DNA of 64,000 nt from Candidatus Heimdallarchaeota archaeon (GCA_011364965.1 RDOB01000005.1:1-64000), one strand, 5' to 3'. Numbered from the stretch's first letter, positions 20,120 to 30,060 are shown. Numbers and translations: made by a program. Notes: generated from the letters alone by a model not told the origin.

Positions 20120-21148
20120 CTACAAAACATCTGTTATTCCATCTTTATTGATTTGAAATACTACTTCACTTTCAGGTAATAATGAGCTATCGACAATTCG
20201 GGCGATTCTTCTCTCTCCTTTTGATTTTCGTAGGTAAATTCGGGTATGAGAGGTGTGAGCTAGAATATGTCCTCCCACAGGCATTGTTGGGTCTCCGAAA
20301 AAAGCATCAGGCTGTGAATGAACCTGATTAGTAATAATGATTGCAACTCCCGTAATTTCTGCGAGACGTAGTAACGAATGTAGGTGTTGGTTAAGTTTCT
20401 GTTGTCGATCAGCTAGAGTTCCTCTACCAATATATTCTGCTCGAAAATGCGCAATGAGTGAATCAACAATAACAAGTTTGATCGTATTAAAACAGGGATT
20501 TTGGAGAATATTCTCAGCCAAAACCATTTGATGATCACTTGTATATGCTCTTCCATGAAAAATATGTTTTAGAACAGATTTTACATCTATAATTTCATTA
20601 TATCTTTTGACCATGTCTACAATCCGTTCGGGTCGAAATGTTCCCTCTGTGTCGATGTATACGCAGGAGATAGGATCTGAGTCCTCTGAATTAAATCCGC
20701 CATAAGCGATTGGTAGTTGTGAAGTAACACACAATTGATGTGCGATTTGTGTTTTTCCTGTTCGAAACTCTCCATATATTTCAGTAATACTGCCACTTTC
20801 AATACCACCACCTAATAAATCATCCAAAGCGTTTGAACCAGAGGTAATCCTTAACATCCTTCGTCTAACTTCAAGGATCTGATCAGCAGTGACAAACCCA
20901 TATCCAAGTTTTTCTCTCGCTGCACTAATGATTTTATCCGCAGTTTTCTCGCCCAAATTACCCAACGAGGCAAGCTCATTAATCGGAATGGTGGCTATTG
21001 AGCTTATGGTTCGTAATCCGACTTCGTAGAACATTTTTGCGATAGTGGGTCCTACTCCAGGTAGATTTATAATATCTGTCTCTCTAAGAATTGAATTATT
21101 TTCTATAGAAGATTGTTCAACCTCATTTTCTAAGCTTAAATGTTTCAC
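20120..21148 (-). CDS. radA: DNA repair and recombination protein RadA
   Basis: This archaeal RecA/Rad51 orthologue forms filaments on single-stranded DNA and drives strand exchange. The N-terminal helix-hairpin-helix domain (about 25-85) contains LPGVGPTIAKMF. The ATPase core has Walker A GEFRTGKT (126-133) and Walker B LVIVDS (225-230), then the ATP-cap segment DPTMPVGGHILAH near the C-terminus. The usual GEFGSGKT has become GEFRTGKT, which is tolerable because the lysine and threonine remain. At 342 residues the length is typical. The ribosome-binding site GAGGGTG precedes the ATG. The gene is divergent from the orc1/cdc6 gene across a long non-coding stretch. Confidence 0.95.
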   Translation of the reverse strand: MKHLSLENEVEQSSIENNSILRETDIINLPGVGPTIAKMFYEVGLRTISSIATIPINELASLGNLGEKTADKIISAAREKLGYGFVTADQILEVRRRMLRITSGSNALDDLLGGGIESGSITEIYGEFRTGKTQIAHQLCVTSQLPIAYGGFNSEDSDPISCVYIDTEGTFRPERIVDMVKRYNEIIDVKSVLKHIFHGRAYTSDHQMVLAENILQNPCFNTIKLVIVDSLIAHFRAEYIGRGTLADRQQKLNQHLHSLLRLAEITGVAIIITNQVHSQPDAFFGDPTMPVGGHILAHTSHTRIYLRKSKGERRIARIVDSSLLPESEVVFQINKDGITDVL

Positions 21149-21942
21149 CCTCTTTTCTCTTTATCATTATGATTAAATTAATATTGCTGGCATCTTATAA
21201 ACTAATTATTGACTCAGTCCACTCTCTAAGAATAAATACGGAATAAATCCTAACTAAGGTATTTTTTGGAAGAATTAGAGAAGTAAAAAGTAAAATGGTC
21301 ATGCTACTATAGACCTAATCGATGGAACCATTAATTTTGATGCGTGAAGTGCCACGAGGTATCAACTTTTAGATCTATTATTTGGTCGGCATAAAAAACC
21401 AAAATCAGGATACTTGGAGTGAAATCAATTGTATAGAAATTTAAAAATGACCAATAATTATTTTGAAAAAGCAAACGAAGGCATTTATCCCTCTAAAACC
21501 CGAATTTATCATTTTTGATCATGTCCGTCAGATTGACAATAAAGATCCTTTATGTTTTTTCATTATTATAAAGGGATTTAATTATTTCATTGATCTGAAT
21601 TGGGAGAAATTATGCACTTTTTATCAAAAATTTTTTAGAATTTCATTGATTTTTTCTTTTCGAAAACAATCAAGACTTCTCTTCTCATTTATGTAAATTT
21701 CTGAATATCCCCTGCAGTATTAGGACTCCTCTGTTTAACATAACTTTTACTAAAGACTTAGTTAGTATAAAAAATCCTCTTCAGAATAGATTAGTTGCAG
21801 TTTTTAAAATGCCTGACTCGTTGGAAAAAAGTGATTTTATTCCTCCACGCTCATCTTACAAAGAAAATTTGGATCTAAATCACTTGGTTTTTATTTTATC
21901 ATGATCAAATTGAATATACAAAGATATAGAATAGAAAAATGA
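21149..21942. other. Gene-free stretch between radA and orc1/cdc6
   Basis: About 800 very AT-rich bases between two divergent replication/recombination genes. I see no convincing gene, tRNA or direct repeat. A 77-codon frame at 21463-21696 starts with TTG and has no recognisable features. In many archaea the replication origin lies beside orc1/cdc6, so the position fits an origin, but I found no clear origin-recognition-box repeats. Confidence 0.35.
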
Positions 21943-21949
21943 TTATATA
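21943..21949 (+). promoter_or_regulatory. TATA box of orc1/cdc6 (leaderless)
   Basis: TTATATA centred about 25 bases before the ATG at 21971. Archaeal transcription normally starts 25-27 bases downstream of the box centre, so the mRNA would begin at the start codon. Confidence 0.55.
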
Positions 21950-21970
21950 GAATATTTGGTGTCCAATAGA

Positions 21971-23194
21971 ATGACAGAATCACACTTTGATTTAGTTAAT
22001 TATCTTAATCAAAAGAATCGGATAATTAAGGATGATAAAAAATTCGAACCAAGTTTCATTCCGAGCCAACTTGTTCATCGCGAGGCAGAACTAGCTCAGA
22101 TGGCTATTCATTTCAAATCAATACTCTCTAGTGATCTTCATCAAGCGGGTAAACAACTAGTTATTCAGGGGAGCGTTGGAACTGGGAAGACCGTATCTGT
22201 GAAGCAATTTGGCGTAACACTTGAGAAAATCTCGAACGAACAGAAACGGGGAATTTTTCCTATCTTATTTGTTCATTTGAATTGTAGACGATGTAGATCT
22301 TGGTATTTAATATTAACACGGTTATTAAGGCAATTAGTTCCTGCTTTTCCTCTTAGAGGTTTTAGTACAGATGAATTACTTTCTTTTTTGGGAAAAATCC
22401 TTACAGAGAAAAAAATAAAACTTCTCCTATGTTTAGATGAATTTGATTATCTAATAACCACCTCTCAGGATCGTGATGTTTTATATTCTTTGCTTAGACA
22501 TCATGAAGGGACATATTTTGATCAAGCTCAAATTTCTCTATTTTTAATTACAAGAAATCCTCATATTGAAACAGATTTAGATGAAGGAATAATTTCTTCG
22601 TTATCTCAAGGAATTTTACGATTTGAACCTTATAATTTAGATCAAATGTCCGATATATTATCTACTAGAGCAAATGAAGGGCTTTATGAGGAATCATTTA
22701 GTTCCGAGATAATAAAGCAAATTGCCATTCTTGCAGTGCAGCGGAAAGATGCGCGGTATGCAATTGAATTATTATGGCGATCAGCTAAGATTGCAGAATG
22801 TGAAAAAAGCCCTTTTATAACTTTTGAGCATATCAGAAAAGCTGAAGTCAGTGTTTTTCCTGTTCCTCAATCATTTATCACTGAATTACCTACTCAGCAT
22901 AAAATTATTCTTTTAGCTTTAGCAAAGCTCCTCAATAATGGACCAACTAGTCATAAGGTGACAACTTTTGAGCTACGGATGGAATATGAACAATTATGTG
23001 ATTCAAAAGGTGTTATCCCTCGTAAATCAACCCAATTCTGGCTTTATTTAAAGGATCTATCCAAGCAGGGAATTATCGAACTCTCAGTACAAAATCGACA
23101 TAAAGATGGGAAATCAGCAGGTAGAATTACTACACTTTCAATTATAGATATACCAGTAGAGAAAATTATTGAATTACTAGAAGGACTTGATTAG
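21971..23194 (+). CDS. Orc1/Cdc6-family AAA+ ATPase
   Basis: A 407-residue initiator-type ATPase. In-frame TTG (21956) and GTG (21959) codons lie just upstream, but the TATA box position favours a leaderless message from the ATG at 21971. Walker A is GSVGTGKT (67-74) and Walker B is LCLDEFD (D156, E157). Sensor-1 and arginine-finger regions follow (LFLITRNP; RKDARYAIELL is the typical Cdc6 sensor-2 helix). The C-terminal 110 residues form a winged-helix DNA-binding domain (ELPTQHKIILLALAK on). Proteins of this family bind origins and load the MCM helicase; multi-copy paralogues may have other roles. It overlaps the stop of the opposite-strand gene by 4 bases. Confidence 0.88.
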   Translation: MTESHFDLVNYLNQKNRIIKDDKKFEPSFIPSQLVHREAELAQMAIHFKSILSSDLHQAGKQLVIQGSVGTGKTVSVKQFGVTLEKISNEQKRGIFPILFVHLNCRRCRSWYLILTRLLRQLVPAFPLRGFSTDELLSFLGKILTEKKIKLLLCLDEFDYLITTSQDRDVLYSLLRHHEGTYFDQAQISLFLITRNPHIETDLDEGIISSLSQGILRFEPYNLDQMSDILSTRANEGLYEESFSSEIIKQIAILAVQRKDARYAIELLWRSAKIAECEKSPFITFEHIRKAEVSVFPVPQSFITELPTQHKIILLALAKLLNNGPTSHKVTTFELRMEYEQLCDSKGVIPRKSTQFWLYLKDLSKQGIIELSVQNRHKDGKSAGRITTLSIIDIPVEKIIELLEGLD

Positions 23195-24453
23195 GAATCT
23201 GGTAGGTTAATAGACCTCTTTTCAATAGAAATCTTTTCTCCATCAATATTAAACTTTACTCTCTCTGCCACGATTAAAATGAATAAAATCATGGGAAAGA
23301 ATTGTGCGGAAATTCCTGATAAGACTAAAAGTGCCAATAAGCTAGATACCACCAATCGTTCATATTGATCTTTTATTAGGAAACAAATGACCAGTATGAT
23401 TGCAAATCCTGCTAAAGTGAAAATCCAAACAACTGTTTCCAATTGCAAAAACAGAACCAATTCTGATACAAGAGAACCGCCAAACGAACCGTCTAATAAT
23501 CGTTCCTCTGTGTTGTAAAAGAAAACAGTTGATTTTAAGGTTTCAAAGATGCCAAATGGAAGAAAAACTACAAGCGTTAAAATTACTGGTATTAATCCAT
23601 TAATGAAGCTCGTTTTAAAGTTTTTTAAGCGAAGGTCCTCAACGATATATGCTACAATAAATATTCCTGCGAAGTATTTCGCAAGCATACTTAAGGACCA
23701 AAACGCAATAGTCATTTCCCTTTGCCCTCTTTTGTGAAAGAACCATCCTGCGAAGAAAAGCATTTGAGCTAAACAAATATTATTCCATATTAGGATTATA
23801 AAAAAGAATAAGCTTAAAGAAATCGCAAATTTTATGTCAGAGTCCAAAATTTTCCAGATAAGGTAAATTGATATAAGCATAAAGGCAAAATTGGATAAAA
23901 AAATTCCCATAGCGTTAAATCCAGGGAGATAATCAGGTATGTTGGGTCCAGCAATTAGTGTGGAGATGAGATTCATAATCCCTAGGAAAAGTGAATATAC
24001 TATGAGATCTACAGGTAAATAAGGATAGGTGGTATAGCGAAAAGTCCCTGGGGGAATCGGTTGTGCATGACGAACACCCTCCACAATATATGGATTTTGA
24101 CCATTCCATAGAAGTTGGGCAGCATCGATAACTCCAAGAGTAATATCTCCCGCAAACGCAATGTCTCGGAAAATAAAGAGAATGATTAATGACAAAATTA
24201 CTCCATAATATAGAATCAGACGATTCAACTGAATAATACGTTTTCTTAAGGTAAACCATACTCCTAGGAGCGCTGCACCATTATAAGTTATAACCCCCAC
24301 CCAATATGTATGATCAAAGAGAGTAAAATCATTTTTAATAAACGCCACTAAAACAATGATAAAAAATGGAGCAGAAATAGATACCCCAACGGCGATTTCT
24401 GTCTTATAACCTCTTGTTTTCTCTAAAAAGGATTTAATTCTAGTTTTAGACAA
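23191..24453 (-). CDS. Polytopic membrane protein, GT-C/GT87-like glycosyltransferase candidate
   Basis: This 420-residue protein has about ten hydrophobic helices. The first large loop contains an acidic residue followed by AAQLLWNGQNPYIVEG and a TYPYLPVD motif, the pattern seen in GT87/DUF2029-type polyprenyl-phosphate mannosyltransferases (D...G-x-NPY...YPP-l). Such enzymes use lipid-linked sugars on the outer face of the membrane, for example in protein N-glycosylation or glycolipid synthesis. The start is TTG, because the nearby upstream ATG is out of frame. The very many NxS/T sites in the surface proteins of this window fit an active glycosylation system. The family assignment is by motif only. 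Confidence 0.6.
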   Translation of the reverse strand: MSKTRIKSFLEKTRGYKTEIAVGVSISAPFFIIVLVAFIKNDFTLFDHTYWVGVITYNGAALLGVWFTLRKRIIQLNRLILYYGVILSLIILFIFRDIAFAGDITLGVIDAAQLLWNGQNPYIVEGVRHAQPIPPGTFRYTTYPYLPVDLIVYSLFLGIMNLISTLIAGPNIPDYLPGFNAMGIFLSNFAFMLISIYLIWKILDSDIKFAISLSLFFFIILIWNNICLAQMLFFAGWFFHKRGQREMTIAFWSLSMLAKYFAGIFIVAYIVEDLRLKNFKTSFINGLIPVILTLVVFLPFGIFETLKSTVFFYNTEERLLDGSFGGSLVSELVLFLQLETVVWIFTLAGFAIILVICFLIKDQYERLVVSSLLALLVLSGISAQFFPMILFILIVAERVKFNIDGEKISIEKRSINLPDS

Positions 24454-24556
24454 AAAATTCCATTCCTTGTTTATTAAAGCTGTGGTATCTTCAGGAAAAA
24501 ATCAGATTTAGCCGATGAAATAAGTTTGTCTATAAATCTGTATCTTCAGTTCAATT

Positions 24557-24602
24557 AAAAAAAAGGATTAAAGCTAATTAGAAAAAAGAAAGAAAAAAAA
24601 AA
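24557..24602 (-). terminator. Oligo-T terminator of the CTERM surface protein gene
   Basis: On the minus strand, runs of 10, 6 and 8 T lie 15-60 bases downstream of the stop codon of the 24617-27109 gene. This is a strong archaeal-type terminator. Confidence 0.6.
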
Positions 24603-24616
24603 GGGAAGTGAAGAAG

Positions 24617-27109
24617 CTAGCTTCTTCGTTTCTTAATAACTACAGGAATAGCAAGAAGTCCAGTGAAGACAAAAAGTAGCTCAAATCCTGAAGTAAGTTC
24701 GGGATTTGTTGTAGTGGTGGTTGTGGTTGTAGGTTCAGTAGTTGTCGTGGTTTCCTCTATGTAACTCGTAGATTGATAATTTAACGTTAGGTCAAATGTG
24801 ATCCCAATTGTTTCAAATGCGCCGTTAATATCCCAGAGGTACTCATTACTAGTACTGACAATGACCGAAATCTCGTTGTAGGTTTCATTCCCTGTATCAT
24901 TATCTGCTTGATCTACATCAATATCCGTATATTCATCCACACCGAAGTGAGTGTCATTTTGGATTTTGCTAAGATCAAAGGCATAAGTGTTGATTGCTAC
25001 ATAATCACCTTCGTCCGGAAACTCATTTGTCGATTCAATGAAAGCAATGAACTCTGGACTGGTAATCACGCTTGAAACCTGGTCAACATAAGATTCAAGT
25101 AAAGTATATAGTCCACCAATCGCATCCCAATCAGGAGTTCTTATTGGCATAGGAATGAATTCACCGTAATTTGGAATAGCGATCCCAAATAGATTAGGAG
25201 TTACTTGGTAAACATCTTGAGTCCCTATACCTGCCATGTAATCCTCTTCACCACCGTTATTACCAAATAATCCCATTAGAGGATTTTGTTTGGATAAATA
25301 GCTAGTGAAGTCTAAACCAGCAAATTCAGAGATCTCGAAAACGGCAATGTAGTCAACACCATCAATGAATACATCTATGGGGCTTTGGATCCAAAGCTCT
25401 GTGTAAGTCCAGTCGTCGGGAACCCAATCAGTGCCATTCCAATATGTAGCTCCGATTTCCATATAATCAACAGGACCACTATAGACATCGAGACTCCCAT
25501 CAAGGGCATTTTGGAGATTTTCATTGAAAGGTGTATTATCATCCCAGTTAGATTCCCAGTCACCTGCTTCAAAGACATAAGCATGTTGAATTCCAGGAAA
25601 CATCGAATCGAATTGCATCGATTTAGTGTCATTGCAGTGGAGGGGTTCAAATACTTCATGATATCCGTATTCATCCCAATATTCCCAGTAATAGCCATCA
25701 TATGTCTCATAGAAGACGGTTGTATTCTCATAGCGATAAGCATCGAATAAATTGATCGCGAAATCACGGTACCCATACTGACTCATGCTATCACCGAGTG
25801 GGAAGTAGTAATCTTGAACAGGAGGTAATAGTCCAGGATCAGTTGGGGGAGGACCCGCACCAAAGAGGAATCCTAATCGATCTTTTATAAACCATTCAAG
25901 ATTGAGCATATATCCATCAACGTGATAGTATAATCCATCCATTGAGTCAACTGTATAGTTTAAGAGTGCGTATCCGTTTAATTCTTCAATCGAACTGACA
26001 ATGTAAGTCAATAAGTCGTTGATCATTGTTTCTTCGGTTTCATTTTCGATATCGACAGAGATGTCTAAGTCTATATATAATTCATATTTACCTGCATCAT
26101 TTAATGATAAAGGAATTGGGGTTTGTTCTTCTGATTGGTATTCTAATTTTATTGAGATCTCTTCTTCTGGTTCAAGAAGTGAGTTATTATTCATATCACT
26201 GAAAAATTCTATGTAAGCTGAGTCCAATGTACCATCAGCACCCCACTCGAACATCATAGACTGGTTATGAGGATCATCAGGGAAGCTCCATTGCCAACTG
26301 AGTTCAAGAGAGAAGGTGGAACCATCATAATAAGTATTGTTCATAAAGGATAAGTACATTGCATTTTCATCATCTTCACCGAAAAGCATTTTAGTAACAT
26401 TTGTTTCATATGCCCAGAATTGATAGGCATCAGAAATACTCTCTAAGAAAAATATTCCAGGGGTAAAGAATGGTAAGCCATAATAGCCCATGTCTTTCAA
26501 TAAATCATACCATTCGAAGTAGTCAGAGAAATTAGTCGTTGATCTGATGACAGGGAATGGGGGGGTAGCTGAACCAGCTGGAAGCGTTATATTGTCAGGT
26601 AGAAGTTCCACAGGAAATGCTGGCCCTTCATCTTGAGACCCAGCACCCGCTAGAGTTGGTTCACCAAGTTGATATTCAACTACGATATCTTCTCCTAGGA
26701 TAAGTAATGGTTGCCAATCAATTAGGCCACCTTGATCATTAATGACCTTGATAAAAAGCTCTGAACCGACAAATGTCCCATTAATACTGAATAATGGTCC
26801 ACCTTCTCCAAGACCGAAAAATCCGGCGTTAAAGAATTGATCCAGAGGGCTAACCATTTCTGTGACCATATAATGATAATTGGTATTGATCCGACCAGCT
26901 GGTAGCGAACCTTGCACAGTTGGACCAGTTTCCCATACATTATTTAGGCGCATATCGAAGAAGATGTTATAAGTCCCTGGCATTGGGCCGTCATCAAACG
27001 GTCCAGATTCAGGCTCAGGGTCTTCCATGTTTGCACCTGGTACAGAAAGACCTCCTAGAAGAATAACTGCTATTGTTATTATTCCAAGTAGGTAGTAGTA
27101 CTTTTTCAT
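24617..27109 (-). CDS. Secreted surface protein with Thr-rich stalk and CTERM-like anchor
   Basis: An 830-residue protein with a signal peptide (MKKYYYLLGIITIAVILLGG), a large acidic, Asn/Asp- and Tyr/Trp-rich ectodomain, and a C-terminal stalk of threonines (about 795-810). The end is TSGFELLFVFTGLLAIPVV followed by KKRRS. A Thr-rich linker, a GFE motif, one hydrophobic helix and a basic tail is the layout of archaeosortase-processed PGF-CTERM-like signals, so the protein is probably cut and attached to a membrane lipid. The acidic ectodomain could bind divalent cations, but no specific site is recognised. The gene is monocistronic, with a TATA box upstream and a T-rich terminator downstream. 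Confidence 0.8.
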   Translation of the reverse strand: MKKYYYLLGIITIAVILLGGLSVPGANMEDPEPESGPFDDGPMPGTYNIFFDMRLNNVWETGPTVQGSLPAGRINTNYHYMVTEMVSPLDQFFNAGFFGLGEGGPLFSINGTFVGSELFIKVINDQGGLIDWQPLLILGEDIVVEYQLGEPTLAGAGSQDEGPAFPVELLPDNITLPAGSATPPFPVIRSTTNFSDYFEWYDLLKDMGYYGLPFFTPGIFFLESISDAYQFWAYETNVTKMLFGEDDENAMYLSFMNNTYYDGSTFSLELSWQWSFPDDPHNQSMMFEWGADGTLDSAYIEFFSDMNNNSLLEPEEEISIKLEYQSEEQTPIPLSLNDAGKYELYIDLDISVDIENETEETMINDLLTYIVSSIEELNGYALLNYTVDSMDGLYYHVDGYMLNLEWFIKDRLGFLFGAGPPPTDPGLLPPVQDYYFPLGDSMSQYGYRDFAINLFDAYRYENTTVFYETYDGYYWEYWDEYGYHEVFEPLHCNDTKSMQFDSMFPGIQHAYVFEAGDWESNWDDNTPFNENLQNALDGSLDVYSGPVDYMEIGATYWNGTDWVPDDWTYTELWIQSPIDVFIDGVDYIAVFEISEFAGLDFTSYLSKQNPLMGLFGNNGGEEDYMAGIGTQDVYQVTPNLFGIAIPNYGEFIPMPIRTPDWDAIGGLYTLLESYVDQVSSVITSPEFIAFIESTNEFPDEGDYVAINTYAFDLSKIQNDTHFGVDEYTDIDVDQADNDTGNETYNEISVIVSTSNEYLWDINGAFETIGITFDLTLNYQSTSYIEETTTTTEPTTTTTTTTNPELTSGFELLFVFTGLLAIPVVIKKRRS

Positions 27110-27593
27110 TCTTTTAATTCACCTTTAAAGGTATTTTAAATATAAATTACGAGAAATATCGAATATGGAAGCCATAATCAATATGTTCTCTTTAAGCAAA
27201 AGGGATTGTATGCTTAGGTCATTCTACTCAATGCAGGCTTAAAAACCGAGCTGAATGGAAGGGCCGCAAATTAGACTACGAAATCCGTAAAATTTGTCTA
27301 GATTCACAGTTAAATTGGTTCAAACGTAAAGAAATACTTTGCAAAGATATACTTCTCTTATTGCTACTCTAGTATTTTAATATTCAAAGTATGAATGATT
27401 GGATTTGTAGATAAATTTTAACTAGACTTTTTCCTTATCCAGATTGGATTCATGTCATTTTTCTGGTTAATTCGATTTACATTTTGGCACAATCCACTCA
27501 TGGAAAATCTATAACCTTCAATGGTTTTTTTTCAATAAAGCTGATTGAATTGCCTTTTCTCGTAGAGTAATACTCTTACCTAGGTGTGAGGGG
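27110..27593. other. Long divergent intergenic region
   Basis: About 480 AT-rich bases between the CTERM surface protein and the helicase gene. It holds a TATA-like box for each (27132-27146 on the minus strand; 27594-27601 on the plus strand, at its right end). A less AT-rich patch at about 27225-27290 stands out slightly. No gene or clear RNA structure could be identified. Confidence 0.4.
27132..27146 (-). promoter_or_regulatory. TATA box of the CTERM surface protein gene
   Basis: On the minus strand this reads TTTATATTTAAAATA, centred about 30 bases before the ATG at 27109, giving a leader of only a few bases. Confidence 0.5.
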
Positions 27594-27601
27594 TATAAAT
27601 A
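27594..27601 (+). promoter_or_regulatory. TATA box of the helicase gene
   Basis: TATAAATA, the cleanest TATA box in the window, centred about 33 bases before the TTG start at 27631. The predicted leader is about six bases. Confidence 0.6.
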
Positions 27602-27630
27602 TACATAGTTACATCTAAGCAAAAAGTACC

Positions 27631-30042
27631 TTGACTATCAAATTCAATCCAAAGAAAAAAGAATTACGGCTCAGTGTGCGGGATATAACTCTTTTGGGAG
27701 TCCCTATGACATCTTCCATTCGTATTCCCCATAAAAATGCTGAATTTGGACAGATTATTCATAATAAAATTCAAGAACGTAAAAAAAGACTTGATTCAGA
27801 ATATGAATCAGAGTATTACCTTAAATATAAAGTTAAAATTAGTGATTGGCGAGTATTAATCCGCGGACGTCTTGATCTTTTATTAAAAAAAGAATCTGAG
27901 ATATCTATTGAAGAAATAAAGTCAGTGAATCTTCATAATTTTGAGGGTGAAAACGATGTTCGTCTGAGTTCATATAAGCGGCAACTCCAGTGTTATGGGT
28001 GGTTATATCAACAAAAAAACCCCCAAACTCCTCAGATTTACTTAAAATTAATTATTTTCAATCGATTTGATAATTTTGAACATCAAATCCCTGTTCCTTT
28101 AGTTGATATGAAGGAATTTTTAATCTCGAAATTAGAGCAAATTATTTCTGAAGAAGAAAAACGGATTGCACTTCAAACTCAAAAGATTTATTCCTTAGAA
28201 CACCTGAAATTTCCTTTTGAGTACCGTGCATATCAAAAGAACATTATTGAATCTATTAATGAGACGATTGATCAAGAACTCTTTTCAATTATCGAAGCTC
28301 CAAGTGGGTTAGGCAAAACAGTCGTTTCTTTATATCCTATGATTAATAAAGCGATTTTAACACGATCAAAGATTTTTTTTCTCACTGCTAAAACTACTCA
28401 GCGTCATATTGTCGAAAAAACATTAGATTTATTCTCTAAACAAGGAGTAAATTTTCTCGCTATTACATTAAAAGCAAAAGAAAAAATGTGCACAAATTCC
28501 TTCTATTTTTGTCATCCTGAATATTGCTCATTTCTAAAGAATTATCAGCAAAACTATCCTCAGGAGTATTTGGAATATTTCATACAAAAAAGGGGGATTA
28601 TTACTCCAGAAATAGTTGAGCAGGAAGCTCTTAGAACAGAAGCCTTTTGTCCATTTGAATTAGCCCTAGATATTTCATTAGAATCGGATGTAATCATTGG
28701 AGATTACAACTATGTTTTTCATCCTCGTACAGCCTTACAAAGATTTTTTGGAGATCAAGGAAAACCAAAAGCACAATTCTATCTCATAATTGATGAAGCT
28801 CATAACTTAGTTAATAGAAGCTTAAGCTATTATTCCCATAGTCTAGCTTTAACCGATATTCGGGATTTACGACAATCAATTAAGGAGCTAAAACGTAAAA
28901 TCAAAGGAGTTCCACTTCCTGAATTCCTACCTATCGCTCTGGAAAGGTTTTTCCGGACATTACAGTCTGAGTACTCAATTTCAGTAACAACACATATAAT
29001 AGCAGACTTGAATCTTAAAGATTTCCAGCAACTTTTATTGAACTTAGAAGAAAACGTTGTGGAATACTTAAAATTCCTATTAGAAAGACGAGTTTTTTGG
29101 CCTGATGATCCTATATTGGGTTTTTATTATCACTTCCGAGATTTTGTTAATACAGCTCTATTAGCTCAAAATAAAGAAGAATTTTCTATTCTATACAACT
29201 CTCAAGAGGGAGAGATCAAAATACTTTGCAAAGATGCTTCTTCATTTCTTAATTATAAACTGCTTTTCTTTAAATCTGCTTTAGCTATTTCTGCCACGAT
29301 AACTCCATTTCCCTTTTATAGAGATTTACTAGGTTTTCCTATTGAGAAAACTCATTATAAGAGTTTTCCTTCTCCATTTCCCCCAAAAAACCGCGTAATA
29401 ATAGTTGTTCCAACGATAGACACCCGATATAAATATAGGCCTCACTATTATCGCGAAATTGCATTGTTATTAGTTAAAGCGATCTCTATTAAGCAGGGTA
29501 AGTATTTTGCTTTCTTTCCTTCTTTCAGTTTTGCAAATAACGTAGCAGAGTTAATTAATCCCCAAAATAAGTTCAATTTAATTATTCAAACTCCGAATAT
29601 GCATGATGAACAACGAGAGGAATTCATCGAAACCATTAAAAAGTCAAAAAATATCATTGCAATTGCAGTTAGTGCAGGAATCTTTGCTGAGGGAGTAGAT
29701 TTTCCTGGTATGCTGGATGGAGTATTTGTGGTAAGCCCGAGTCTACCAAATGTAAGTTTTGAGCGCGAATTGATACGTCAATACTATGAGGAGAAGTTTA
29801 GCAATGGTTTTGCTTATGCCTATCAATTCCCAGGATTAACCCGGTCTTTTCAGGCTGCTGGAAGATTGATAAGAACTGCATCTGATCGTGGAATTATAAT
29901 GTTTATAGGAAAAAGGTTTTCTAATCCCAATTATGCAAATTGCTTTCCACGCTATTATTATACTCACTCACCACAAGAATTAGTAAATAGGTATCCCTTA
30001 GAAAAAATCGAATCGTTTTGGAAATCACAGGAAAACAAATAA
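27631..30042 (+). CDS. PD-(D/E)XK nuclease fused to XPD/DinG-type Fe-S helicase
   Basis: This 803-residue protein starts with TTG behind a clean TATA box. The N-terminal 190 residues form a Cas4/RecB-like nuclease: D82 (in RGRLDLLL), E95-I-K97, then QLQCYGWL. The rest is a superfamily 2 helicase of the XPD/DinG group: Walker A APSGLGKT (223-230), Fe-S cysteines C287, C294, C299 and C340, DEAH at 388-391, and a C-terminal motor ending in FQAAGRLIR (motif VI). It should unwind DNA 5' to 3', with the nuclease cutting the displaced or flap strand. Similar fusions are known in bacteria. All key residues of both modules appear intact. It likely acts in DNA repair, alone in its transcription unit. 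Confidence 0.88.
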   Translation: MTIKFNPKKKELRLSVRDITLLGVPMTSSIRIPHKNAEFGQIIHNKIQERKKRLDSEYESEYYLKYKVKISDWRVLIRGRLDLLLKKESEISIEEIKSVNLHNFEGENDVRLSSYKRQLQCYGWLYQQKNPQTPQIYLKLIIFNRFDNFEHQIPVPLVDMKEFLISKLEQIISEEEKRIALQTQKIYSLEHLKFPFEYRAYQKNIIESINETIDQELFSIIEAPSGLGKTVVSLYPMINKAILTRSKIFFLTAKTTQRHIVEKTLDLFSKQGVNFLAITLKAKEKMCTNSFYFCHPEYCSFLKNYQQNYPQEYLEYFIQKRGIITPEIVEQEALRTEAFCPFELALDISLESDVIIGDYNYVFHPRTALQRFFGDQGKPKAQFYLIIDEAHNLVNRSLSYYSHSLALTDIRDLRQSIKELKRKIKGVPLPEFLPIALERFFRTLQSEYSISVTTHIIADLNLKDFQQLLLNLEENVVEYLKFLLERRVFWPDDPILGFYYHFRDFVNTALLAQNKEEFSILYNSQEGEIKILCKDASSFLNYKLLFFKSALAISATITPFPFYRDLLGFPIEKTHYKSFPSPFPPKNRVIIVVPTIDTRYKYRPHYYREIALLLVKAISIKQGKYFAFFPSFSFANNVAELINPQNKFNLIIQTPNMHDEQREEFIETIKKSKNIIAIAVSAGIFAEGVDFPGMLDGVFVVSPSLPNVSFERELIRQYYEEKFSNGFAYAYQFPGLTRSFQAAGRLIRTASDRGIIMFIGKRFSNPNYANCFPRYYYTHSPQELVNRYPLEKIESFWKSQENK

Positions 30043-30060
30043 TTAAACTATCACAGTCTC

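Noticed and set aside
21463..21696. 77-codon frame between radA and orc1/cdc6
   Set aside because: TTG start, no ribosome-binding site or motif, and a composition expected for random AT-rich sequence.
25375..25776. Frames on both strands inside the CTERM surface protein gene
   Set aside because: They are shadows of the 830-residue coding frame with no features of their own.
27225..27290. Less AT-rich patch that might be a small RNA
   Set aside because: No stable stem, box motif or promoter could be identified by eye.
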